Source: Nitrososphaerota archaeon (GTDB lineage Archaea > Thermoproteota > Nitrososphaeria > Nitrososphaerales > Gagatemarchaeaceae). Taken from it: DNA of 64,000 bases. Shown here in pieces: positions 1-7,755 of this stretch. The stretch covers positions 124,001 through 188,000 of the forward strand of contig JAGWHB010000004.1 of assembly GCA_028867035.1 (NCBI GenBank). The letters run 5' to 3'. The position numbers were made by a program, and so were the translations under genes. The notes beneath the pieces were generated by a model, which was not told the origin of the DNA, searched no databases, and was given only the letters and a program-made list of their open reading frames with translations. Within the stretch, counting starts at the first letter, position 1. Every line of letters starts with the position of its first letter.

Positions 1-59
1 TTCATCGTAGGGTCCGCGTGAAGTTCTTATAGAACAACCGAGACCGGTGCGGTCTAAGG

Positions 60-428
60 ATGGAGCGCCGGGTCCTAATAGTTGACGACGAAGTGGACAT
101 TACCGACGCCCTGAAGGCGGGCCTCGAAAGGCGGGGCTTCAAGGTCACGACATTCAACGACCCTGTGACGGCGCTCTCGAAGTTCACGCCCACGTCCTAC
201 GACATCTCTATCCTGGACATCAGGATGCCGAAGATGAACGGATTCGAGCTTTACAGAGAGATGAGGAAGGTGGACGGCAAGGCGAGCGTGTGTTTTCTGA
301 CTGCCTTCGACGTGCACAAGGAAGAGTTCGAGAAGATGTTCCCAGACGTGAAGGTGAAGGCTTTCCTCAAGAAGCCCATAACCATCGACAGCCTCGTCGC
401 CAACCTCAACGAACTGCTTTCAAAGTAG
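60..428 (+). CDS. Single-domain response regulator (CheY-like receiver)
   Basis: A 122-residue stand-alone receiver domain with no output domain. The acidic pocket is D9-D10, the phospho-acceptor is D53 in the motif LDIRMPKMNG, the switch threonine is T81 and the conserved lysine precedes P106. Without an effector domain it probably acts by protein-protein contact or as a phosphate shuttle. It lies 78 bases upstream of a histidine kinase on the same strand, so the pair is likely a two-component system. The ATG follows a purine-rich GGA. Family assignment is firm; the output is unknown. Confidence 0.93.
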   Translation: MERRVLIVDDEVDITDALKAGLERRGFKVTTFNDPVTALSKFTPTSYDISILDIRMPKMNGFELYREMRKVDGKASVCFLTAFDVHKEEFEKMFPDVKVKAFLKKPITIDSLVANLNELLSK

Positions 429-506
429 CCTCGCCTGATACTATCTTCTGGATGATTTCATCATACCGGCTAAAAGCCAGTATGAGATTGGAAACGGGGC
501 CTGAGA

Positions 507-2675
507 TTGCAATCGGGGAGAACAGATGAGGTAATCAGCCTTGCCAAAGGGAGCCCGGACATAGCCAACGCACTTGAGGCCTTTGCACTCAAAGCGAAGA
601 AGGAGATCGACGTCTGCTCCGACAGGCAGAGCCTCGCGGCAATGGTAGCGTCGGGAGAGCTTGGGAAGATCCTTGAGAGGGGAAAAGCATCTGGCTTCAA
701 GGTGAGGTACCTCACTGAGATCACAAAGGAGAACGAGGGCTATTCCAGGGAACTCGCAAGGAAGGTCGAGCTGCGCCACCTCGACGGGGTGACAGGCAAC
801 TTCGCCATCTCAGACATCCGCGAATATGTTGGCCCTCTGGTCACCGACGACGGGAGGGTGGGACAGTTGATCTACAGCAACGCGAAGCCGCTCTTCGAGC
901 AGCACAGGTACCTTTTCGACACACTCTGGGAAAGGGCCGTGCCAGCGGAGAACAGGCTGGGAGAGCTCTCCGGAGCCGCCGCCCCCGTGGTCACCCGTCT
1001 GATGATGGGGGAGACCGACATCTTGAGGAGCCTCATGAAGGTGCTGGAAGCTTCGGACGAGCTTGTCGGATGTTTCACCGTCGGCGCGCTCGAGACGATA
1101 TTGGACTCGCTCCCTGAAGCCCTGGAAGGGGTGGTCAGGAGGAAGCACGGGGAGAAGGGAGGGATAAGATGGGTGACGTCCATCGACGAAGCGGACGCCC
1201 CCATAGTCGAGAGGTGCATTGCGATGGGGATATCAGTCCGCCACACCAACAGGCTACCTCCCCTCAGCTTCGGATGCAGCACCAACGCCCTCGTGGCTTC
1301 GATTCAGACTGGGGGCCAGGCCCTGTCCATGCGCAACGTCCTTACGAGCAACGAGGCCGCCTACGTCAACCACTTCAGGCTCGTGTTCGAGGAGATATGG
1401 AAGAACGGTGTCGACGCGGAGAAAAGACTGGACGAGCTGAAGGAGGGGGTCGAGAGCTCCAACGTCGAGATCATTCAGAACGCGCACGAGTCCATGAAGA
1501 CGGCCTGGGAGCTGGCCCGGTCTGCAAAGGAGGTCCTGATGCTGTTCTCGACCCCGCAGGCGTTCATACGGCAGGTGAACTCGGATGGGGTGGAGCAGAT
1601 GAAGGAGGCGCTGGGCAACTCCCAGACCAAGGTGAAGCTCCTCATTCCCGAGGATGAACTGCTGGAACCCATAATCGAGGGAGTGAAAGCCTCGCTCCCA
1701 AGTGTGGACATCAGAGTGATGAACAAGAGCCTCAAGACCAAGATTTCAATTCTGATAATCGACAGGTCGAAGACCATGGTGTTCGAGACCAAGGACGACT
1801 CGAGGGAGGACCTCTACGAGTCCCTCGGAATCACTGCGTTCACAGAGAGCAAGTCCCTGGGGGAGTCCTTCGCCACCATATTCGACGGAATATGGAAGCA
1901 GACCGAACTTTACGAGCAGCTCGAGATACACGACAAGATGCAGCGGGACTTCGTCAACATAGCGGCCCACGAGCTGCGGACCCCGGTCCAGGCGATCATA
2001 AACTACGCAGAGCTTGCCCGGTCCTACGAGGACAACAGGGAGGAGTACTACGACAAGCTGCTGAAGAGCGTCCTCCGGCTGCACAGGTTGACCGAGGACA
2101 TACTGGACGCGGCCAGGATCGAGAGCAAGACACTCAGGCTCAACAAGGAGGTATTCGTGCTCAACGAGATACTCAGGAGCGCGGTGGACGAGCAGAGGAG
2201 GGCGGCCGCCAAGAAGGGGCTCAAGGTCCATCTGGAGCAGCCGGAACCGGTCTATGTTTTCGGGGACAAGACTCGGATAGGGCAGGTGATGGCGAACCTC
2301 CTCATCAACGCGGTCAAGTTCACAGAGAGCGGATCCATCAGGGTCGCCGCCAAGCTCGACCGGAAGACAGGGAGGGTGGTGGTAAGGGTGACGGACACGG
2401 GGATAGGCATTGACAAGACGATGGTGCCTCTGCTTTTCGCGAGGTTCATGGCAAAGTCAGAGTCTGGGACCGGATTGGGACTTTTCATTTCGAAGAGCAT
2501 AATCGAGGCCCACGAGGGGAGTATCTGGGTAGAGAAGAGCGAGCCCGGCAAAGGTTCGACTTTCACCTTCGCGCTGCCGGTCAGCGCGACGATTCCGCCC
2601 GCGAGTCGGCCGGTTAGGAGGGCTCGCCTGTCAAAAGAAGGCGAGCGCCGGTTGACGGCCGAGAAGCAGGTCTAG
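507..2675 (+). CDS. Soluble sensor histidine kinase with three N-terminal sensor repeats
   Basis: A 722-residue kinase starting at TTG; the frame is closed by a stop at 483, so no upstream ATG is possible. Residues about 1-475 hold three modules of roughly 160 residues, each ending in a related F-(D/E)-x-(L/I)-W helix near 137, 293 and 458. Then come a dimerisation/phosphoacceptor helix with H488 in AHELRTPVQ and an HATPase domain with N box (NLLINAVKF), G1 (DTGIGID) and G2 (GTGLGLFISK). No membrane segment is visible, so it probably senses a cytoplasmic cue. The modules recall TrmB/phospholipase-D-like sensor domains, but that is inference. The likely partner is the upstream receiver. Confidence 0.9.
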   Translation: MQSGRTDEVISLAKGSPDIANALEAFALKAKKEIDVCSDRQSLAAMVASGELGKILERGKASGFKVRYLTEITKENEGYSRELARKVELRHLDGVTGNFAISDIREYVGPLVTDDGRVGQLIYSNAKPLFEQHRYLFDTLWERAVPAENRLGELSGAAAPVVTRLMMGETDILRSLMKVLEASDELVGCFTVGALETILDSLPEALEGVVRRKHGEKGGIRWVTSIDEADAPIVERCIAMGISVRHTNRLPPLSFGCSTNALVASIQTGGQALSMRNVLTSNEAAYVNHFRLVFEEIWKNGVDAEKRLDELKEGVESSNVEIIQNAHESMKTAWELARSAKEVLMLFSTPQAFIRQVNSDGVEQMKEALGNSQTKVKLLIPEDELLEPIIEGVKASLPSVDIRVMNKSLKTKISILIIDRSKTMVFETKDDSREDLYESLGITAFTESKSLGESFATIFDGIWKQTELYEQLEIHDKMQRDFVNIAAHELRTPVQAIINYAELARSYEDNREEYYDKLLKSVLRLHRLTEDILDAARIESKTLRLNKEVFVLNEILRSAVDEQRRAAAKKGLKVHLEQPEPVYVFGDKTRIGQVMANLLINAVKFTESGSIRVAAKLDRKTGRVVVRVTDTGIGIDKTMVPLLFARFMAKSESGTGLGLFISKSIIEAHEGSIWVEKSEPGKGSTFTFALPVSATIPPASRPVRRARLSKEGERRLTAEKQV

Positions 2676-2706
2676 ACAGCGAACTCCCGGACTTGCAGGA
2701 CTCGCT

Positions 2707-3744
2707 TCAGCTTGCCTTCGCTTCCCTCGGGTTGAACCTCGCGCGAGAATCGTTCATGAACCACATGAACTTGATTTCAGGGTCTGTGAACCTCTTCGTG
2801 TACGTCCTCGCGGTGAGATCGAACAGGGACACTCCCCTGGCAACCCTGCTGGTGGAGTCCTTCACCGCTACGGCGATCGCCCGTTCGTCCTCGGCGAAGT
2901 CACCGTCTTCGACCTCCCATTTGAGGAGGAACCTGAAGGCGTCCCTCCGACCGTCCCCGACCCAGTATTCGCCCTTTCCCCTCTCGGTGAATTCTCCCGC
3001 GTACTCCTTCGCAAGAAACTCGCTCACGAACTCCTTCATCATCTGGAACTGCTCCTTGACGGAGACTTTCCTGTAGGTCTTCACCTTCTCGCTCAAGTCG
3101 ATGGCGGGCACCCCGCCGAAGCACGAACCAGCGGGCGCGTCCTTGGTCACCACGGAGTTGGGGAGCACCGTCGCCCTGCGCCCTATCTTCACCCCCGGGG
3201 ACACCACGGCGCGCCAGATGCAGGCGTCGTCTTCTATGGCCACGGGGGCCTCTTTGTGCATCAGGCAGCCGTCGATGAGAGCGCCGAACTTGCCGTGGGT
3301 CCAGACGGCCGAATAGGCGCCTATGCCGACGTTGTTGCCGATGCTCAGGGGCTGGTTGGCGTTCAGGATCCCGTTCTGACCGACCCAGGCGTTGTTCCCC
3401 AATTTCAGTAACCCGTCACCGTTCGCCAGCAGGTGGTTGTGAAGGACGACATAGTCTCCGGCGAGGAACTCCTTCACCAGCACCCTGGAGTCGCTTCCGA
3501 TGGAGCTGCAGTCTCCCATCACGAAGAGCTTTGCGTTTCCTCCCCGCCATGAGGCTTCGAGGTTCGTTTCTATTTTGCACATCCTCCCGATTCTGACGAC
3601 GTCCGCCCTGATCTGGACGTCGTCGCCGAAGGTGGTGCCGCTGCCGATGGAGACGTCCCTCCCGACGACCCTGGAGTTCTTGCCGAACGTCACTCCCTGG
3701 CCTATTTCACTGACTTGGGTACCCTCGATCTGCGGGCTTATCAT
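2707..3744 (-). CDS. Left-handed beta-helix (hexapeptide repeat) acyltransferase-like protein
   Basis: 345 residues. The first two thirds are imperfect hexapeptide repeats (for example IGSGTTFGDDVQI, LSIGNNVGIGAYS and VKIGRRATVLPNSVVTKDAPAGS) that form a left-handed beta helix, as in LpxA/DapD/NeuD-type acyltransferases. A histidine in the WTHG stretch could serve as catalytic base. The ending GGVPAIDL is typical of the exit from the helix. A C-terminal domain of about 120 residues rich in E/K/F is not recognised. Likely substrate is a nucleotide sugar or surface glycan precursor, but none can be named. It is convergent with the histidine kinase. Confidence 0.82.
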   Translation of the reverse strand: MISPQIEGTQVSEIGQGVTFGKNSRVVGRDVSIGSGTTFGDDVQIRADVVRIGRMCKIETNLEASWRGGNAKLFVMGDCSSIGSDSRVLVKEFLAGDYVVLHNHLLANGDGLLKLGNNAWVGQNGILNANQPLSIGNNVGIGAYSAVWTHGKFGALIDGCLMHKEAPVAIEDDACIWRAVVSPGVKIGRRATVLPNSVVTKDAPAGSCFGGVPAIDLSEKVKTYRKVSVKEQFQMMKEFVSEFLAKEYAGEFTERGKGEYWVGDGRRDAFRFLLKWEVEDGDFAEDERAIAVAVKDSTSRVARGVSLFDLTARTYTKRFTDPEIKFMWFMNDSRARFNPREAKAS

Positions 3745-3834
3745 TTCCCTTCTATCAGTGCCCTTCCTCCGTTAAATGTCATAGGAGAAATAGTACCAGT
3801 ACTTTCCATCGGGAGCCGAAGGAGGTGTGTTCGA

Positions 3835-3924
3835 CGGGCCCGGAGGGATTTGAACCCTCGATTTCTGGTCCTAGATCTCCAGCTTCGCAGGCTGACGCCC
3901 TGATCCGTGCTAGGCTACGGGCCC
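3835..3924 (-). tRNA. tRNA-Arg (anticodon GCG) with a short non-canonical intron
   Basis: Read on the minus strand: acceptor stem GGGCCCG pairs with CGGGCCC, with a T-arm GAGGG/TTCAAAT/CCCTC and an anticodon stem TCAGC/GCTGG enclosing CTGCGAA (anticodon GCG, reading CGC/CGU). The discriminator base is G and CCA is not encoded. Between the anticodon stem and the T-stem there are 19 bases instead of 5; removing 14 bases restores the variable loop AGATC and a mature length of 76. The 5' end overlaps the last codons of the uracil-DNA glycosylase gene. Identity is well supported. Confidence 0.88.
3863..3876 (-). other. 14-nt tRNA intron in the variable loop (between positions 45 and 46)
   Basis: The proposed intron is ATCTAGGACCAGAA. 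The exon segment CTGG (3879-3882) can pair with CCAG inside the intron (3865-3868) to give the 4-bp central helix of a bulge-helix-bulge. The 3-nt bulges AGA and AAA are cut after their second bases, as the archaeal splicing endonuclease does. A short inner helix TC/GA closes a TAG loop. The outer helix is weak, so this would be a relaxed motif. Splicing yields the normal 5-nt variable loop AGATC. Confidence 0.75.
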
Positions 3925-4707
3925 GAGCGGCCGTCGAGTTGGCCCGCTTATATGCTCAACCGGCCCCAATTCCCCCTTGATCCTGGTCAGGACGTCGAGA
4001 AGCATCGCTGGGGTGAGCTTGCCCGTGTTCGTATTTCTCGGGCTTGGATGATAGCTTGCGTACAGGGCGGGCATCCTCGGGAATCGGTAGACAACCCCGT
4101 GGGCGAACTTCGTTCGGCCGACTTCCACCCCACTCTTTGTTAGATGCTCGACGTATGCCCTGAACGCCATTGAACCGAGAGCCAGCACGACCTTCAGATT
4201 CCGGAGGAGCGAGATCTCAGCGTCGAGGTAAGGTGAGCAGTTGTCAAACTCCTCCCCAGTAGGTTTGTCTCCGGGCGGAGCGCATTTGACCGCCGCGGTA
4301 AGATAGCAGTCTGTGTATTCGAGCCCGTCTTCAACCGACTCTGAAATCGCCTGGTTGGCGAACCCCGCTGAGTGTAGGGCCCTGACCAGGAACCTGCTAG
4401 AAGCGTCACCTGTGAAGATTCTACCCGTGCGCAAGGCTCCACTTGAAGCCGGGGCAAGGCCAATGATCAGCACCCTAGCGTTCAGATCCCCGAATCCAGG
4501 TACAGGTTTGCCCCAGTAGATCCAATCCGCGAATCGTTTGGGTCTGTTCCTTGCGGCTATTTTGGCGTAGGCCCGAAGTCGCGGACATTTTTCACATTCC
4601 ACAATATCTTGGGCGAGTTTGCCAGGATTTTCATAGTTCTGCCATCGGTTTAAGAACAAGTCCGCCACTGCTCTCGAGTATCCGTCGAGCAAGTATTTGG
4701 GTATCAT
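3910..4707 (-). CDS. Family 5 uracil-DNA glycosylase (UDGb)
   Basis: 265 residues. It removes uracil and other deaminated bases from DNA in base-excision repair. The signature GLAPASSGALRTGRIFTGD (residues 83-101) and the motif SYHPSPRNTNTGKLT (H220) are those of the UDGb family. Four cysteines, C38, C41, C142 and C157, fit a 4Fe-4S cluster. The first 26 codons overlap the 3' end of the upstream LAGLIDADG gene, so the true start may be further in. The last codons GPVA-stop are the 5' end of tRNA-Arg, so the gene runs 15 bases into the tRNA. Confidence 0.93.
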   Translation of the reverse strand: MIPKYLLDGYSRAVADLFLNRWQNYENPGKLAQDIVECEKCPRLRAYAKIAARNRPKRFADWIYWGKPVPGFGDLNARVLIIGLAPASSGALRTGRIFTGDASSRFLVRALHSAGFANQAISESVEDGLEYTDCYLTAAVKCAPPGDKPTGEEFDNCSPYLDAEISLLRNLKVVLALGSMAFRAYVEHLTKSGVEVGRTKFAHGVVYRFPRMPALYASYHPSPRNTNTGKLTPAMLLDVLTRIKGELGPVEHISGPTRRPLGPVA

Positions 4708-6022
4708 TCGAGAGTGTGTATGACCTATACCAGTGGATTCGGCTGCCCTTGCTGGTTTTAGTAACGCCTCTGGGGACTAGCTGCCCTTTTACCACAGATC
4801 TTCCAACGAAGTCGGCGCTGATACCTGGTGCAAATCTTGCCATTTCAGCCCTTGAGAATGCGTGGGCGCCAAAGAGCGAGAACAGAAGGACGAATCTTGA
4901 TAGATATGCCGAATCTTGCGCCTTCATAGCAAGTCTTCTTCTATTTTCAGAGTGTTCCGAAAAGAACCCGGTTGTTAGGAGCAATGCAGCCCGCTGAGGA
5001 CTGAGGCTGGCAATCACTTCATAGTAGTTACGCCTCTTGGGTCTGTACAATGTGCCAACACCAAGGATGGAATGGAACACCCCTACCAGCGCCCTAGCGT
5101 AGGCCGCCTTCCCTTCTGTCACGCGCAACTGCATCATTTGCTTAGTGGTTTTCTTCTGTTTTGATTTTGCCACTGAACCGTCACCGTCCGAGCACCCGTT
5201 CAGAAAACTCAAGCCAAGTGAAGTCTTGTACTTCGACTTAGAAGTCGGTCTCCCAAGGAATTTCAAGATGCTATCTATAGCGTTTAGAAGCAATTTCTTG
5301 AAGCAAATCCCCCCGATCACAATTGTTTGCTGCGCGGCCCTAACACCTCTCTTCGGAATATTTTGAATTTGAACGCTGGTCAGGATAAATGAAAGCACCG
5401 ACTGATGATAGTAAGAAATGAGATTCTTGTTGGTATTTGTCATGCACGCTCTCCACTTCGTCTTGTTACCCTCCGCCAAGTAAAATCCTGCGAGGCGAAA
5501 GAAATTCTTCGCGTTTGTGATTCGCGTTGCCACGGCTTGCCGTGAATTTCCAATGCGCATCACTATTTTCACATCGTCGGCCCAGCGTAGATGTGTTGGT
5601 TCCACGAAGGGCAAGAGGTCCAAGTTTTCAGATGAAATGCTGACCAAATTGTGTCCCGCAATTGAGCGGGTGAGTGCCGGAAGAGGGTTTTCGCATCTCT
5701 TCAACCAGTACAACACAGTAGCCTTCGAAAGGCTAAGCAGTTCGGCAATAGCCGGGGCTGCCATCCCATTTTCATAGTAGAACTGCAGAATCTGCTCTAA
5801 GCGTTGCGCATCAACTTTCTTCCTAGCGCGAATAGGACAGGATTCCTTCTTGAGGACCTTGTACACGCCAGCTGGCGATCGTCCAAGCTTTGCAGCTATC
5901 GCCTCTAATGACATTGATTTTGAGTACAGCTCCACGGCCATCCTGCGCTCTTCCGATGTGAACGGAGGACCAAATGGGGTTCCGATATATCGAGAGACCA
6001 TGTGCGTGCTCGTTCTACTCAC
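4631..6022 (-). CDS. Free-standing LAGLIDADG homing-endonuclease-like protein with N-terminal HTH
   Basis: 463 residues starting at GTG. Residues about 20-108 contain two helix-turn-helix segments of resolvase/sigma type (SLEAIAAKLGRSPAGVYKVLKK and AAPAIAELLSLSKATVLYWLKR). Two LAGLIDADG-like motifs follow: RLAGFYLAEGN near 176-186 and LNGCSDGDGS near 274-283, each with an acidic residue suited to metal binding. There are no intein splicing blocks. The region is visibly richer in A/T than its neighbours, suggesting horizontal arrival. Its 3' end overlaps the start of the glycosylase gene by 77 bases. It could be an active homing endonuclease or a domesticated DNA-binding protein. Confidence 0.8.
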   Translation of the reverse strand: MSRTSTHMVSRYIGTPFGPPFTSEERRMAVELYSKSMSLEAIAAKLGRSPAGVYKVLKKESCPIRARKKVDAQRLEQILQFYYENGMAAPAIAELLSLSKATVLYWLKRCENPLPALTRSIAGHNLVSISSENLDLLPFVEPTHLRWADDVKIVMRIGNSRQAVATRITNAKNFFRLAGFYLAEGNKTKWRACMTNTNKNLISYYHQSVLSFILTSVQIQNIPKRGVRAAQQTIVIGGICFKKLLLNAIDSILKFLGRPTSKSKYKTSLGLSFLNGCSDGDGSVAKSKQKKTTKQMMQLRVTEGKAAYARALVGVFHSILGVGTLYRPKRRNYYEVIASLSPQRAALLLTTGFFSEHSENRRRLAMKAQDSAYLSRFVLLFSLFGAHAFSRAEMARFAPGISADFVGRSVVKGQLVPRGVTKTSKGSRIHWYRSYTLSNDTQILARRILESSGGLVLKPMAEL

Positions 6023-6121
6023 TTGTTTCTTGCTTAAAATCTACAAGCAGCTAGTGTATGACTTTGGGAAGGAGGGATGCTCGAAAGTGTCTTGACGACG
6101 CGACCGGTGTTGGAGAGGATT

Positions 6122-7714
6122 CTATTCTTCGACGGCTTCGAGCAGAGCCTTGCTGACGCTCGCCTGTCCTGCGTCGATGACGTAGGGTCCCAGCCTCGGC
6201 CCTTTGGCCGAACCCAGGAGGATCGAATAAACGGCGGGGAAGAATTCGCCTGGTTTCAGGCCGTTGCCTTTGGCGGCGTCGAAGGCAGCGTTCTGGATGT
6301 CGTCCGCGTCCTTGGCCTTCGGCAGGGCTCTGGCGAAATCCGCGACGGCCTTCCTCGCGGTCGGGCTCAGTTCAGCGGCCTCCGCCCTGCGTCCGCCTTC
6401 CCTGCGGGCCCACTTCGCGGCCCATTCGATACGCTTCGAAAGACCGGCGGACCCTTCCATCGCCATGCCGTAGCTCTTCAGCCGCTTCACCACGAAGTCG
6501 TCGACGGCACCCTCTGGGGCGACGGATGCGAGCTGGGCGACGAGCCTGTAGGGGACGTGGGTCCCGCTCGCGCTCGGCGATTTCAGGAACACGGCGTACT
6601 CGTAGAGCCCCCGCTGCCGGGCGTCCTTCAGCTGGTTGGGGTCCTTCTTCTTGGAGAAGTAGTACCCTTCTAGCTCGTCGAACTCGTCCATGTATGAAGG
6701 CACGTCTGCGATGGACACGTTCCGCGCGCCGACGATCCTCTTGTACATCAGCAGGCGCAGGCTCTCAGGCGAGGCGTACTCTAGCCACTCCACCGGGGTG
6801 ACAAGGTTCCCCGTAGACTTTGACATCTTGCGCCCCGACTTGTCCTGGAACAGCTCGTACCTCGCGTGGTAAGGCGGGGGGAAGTCGAGTACCTCCTCGG
6901 CCACCCAGTCGTTTATCTTGACGGAGTCGGTCAGCTCCTTGCCGTATGCTTCGAATCGGATGTCGAAGGCGGCCCATCTTGCTGCGAACTCCACCTTCCA
7001 CATGAGCTTGCCGTTGCCGCTCGAAATCCTGGCGTCCCCTTCGTGCCCGCACCCCTCGACGAACTTCTCCCCGAGCTTGGTCCCCACGCATTTGTAGCGG
7101 ACCGTGTCCTTCCCGTCGAAAGAAATTGTCTGGGTCACGTAGATCCTCTTGCAGTTGTCGCAGACGGGAGTGTAGGGCAGGTACTCCTCGTATTTCGACT
7201 GCCCCACCAGCTCGTTGATCTTCTTGCCTATCTCGGCCGCGTGCGAAAGTATCTTGCGGACCTGTTCGTTCAGGACCCCCGAGGCGTAGGCTTCGGCCCC
7301 GCTCTGGAACCTGTACTCCACCCCCAGCCTGTCCAGGGACTCGCGCAGCAGAGAGCCCACGTGCTCGGCATAGGAGCCGTGGCACTCGAATGGGTCCGGG
7401 ATCCGCGACACCGGGTGCGAGATGTAGTCCTTCAGCCAGGACGGAAACCCGGCCGGGACCTTCCTCAGGCCGTCGAAGTCGTCTGAATAGGCGATCAGCT
7501 CCGACTTATAGCCGATGGTCTCAAGGGCAAGCTTGATCCCGTAGCTTCTGATGGCATCCCCCACGCTCCCGATGTGAGGGAGCCCGGACGCACCTAGGCC
7601 GCTCTCCACTCGCACCAGTGAAAGGCTGCGTCCCAGCTTCTTCTCCCTCTCGATGGTCTCGTGGGCCACCTTGTCCAGCCAGGTGCCCCTGCCTATGATA
7701 GCTGCCTGTTCCAA
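6122..7714 (-). CDS. lysS: Lysyl-tRNA synthetase, class I
   Basis: 530 residues, charging tRNA-Lys. The class I nucleotide-binding motif is PHIGS (within GASGLPHIGSVGD, near residue 47) and the KMSKS loop is at 296-300. A cysteine-rich insertion (CDNC and CVGTKLGEKFVEGC) probably binds zinc. The C-terminal part is the helical anticodon-binding cage of class I LysRS. The start is TTG, since an in-frame TGA lies two codons upstream. Class I LysRS is the usual archaeal form. It is followed by a 98-base gap and the LAGLIDADG gene. Confidence 0.96.
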   Translation of the reverse strand: MEQAAIIGRGTWLDKVAHETIEREKKLGRSLSLVRVESGLGASGLPHIGSVGDAIRSYGIKLALETIGYKSELIAYSDDFDGLRKVPAGFPSWLKDYISHPVSRIPDPFECHGSYAEHVGSLLRESLDRLGVEYRFQSGAEAYASGVLNEQVRKILSHAAEIGKKINELVGQSKYEEYLPYTPVCDNCKRIYVTQTISFDGKDTVRYKCVGTKLGEKFVEGCGHEGDARISSGNGKLMWKVEFAARWAAFDIRFEAYGKELTDSVKINDWVAEEVLDFPPPYHARYELFQDKSGRKMSKSTGNLVTPVEWLEYASPESLRLLMYKRIVGARNVSIADVPSYMDEFDELEGYYFSKKKDPNQLKDARQRGLYEYAVFLKSPSASGTHVPYRLVAQLASVAPEGAVDDFVVKRLKSYGMAMEGSAGLSKRIEWAAKWARREGGRRAEAAELSPTARKAVADFARALPKAKDADDIQNAAFDAAKGNGLKPGEFFPAVYSILLGSAKGPRLGPYVIDAGQASVSKALLEAVEE

Positions 7715-7755
7715 ATCTCAGCTATGGGCCGAGGGCCTGACGTAATTAGCCTTCG

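Noticed and set aside
2-193. 63-residue minus-strand frame opposite the response regulator
   Set aside because: It is antisense to the conserved receiver domain, with basic, low-complexity sequence typical of shadows in G+C-rich DNA.
4631-6022. Considered as an inactive intein inserted in the glycosylase gene
   Set aside because: There are no N- or C-terminal splicing blocks, the frames differ and a stop separates the genes.
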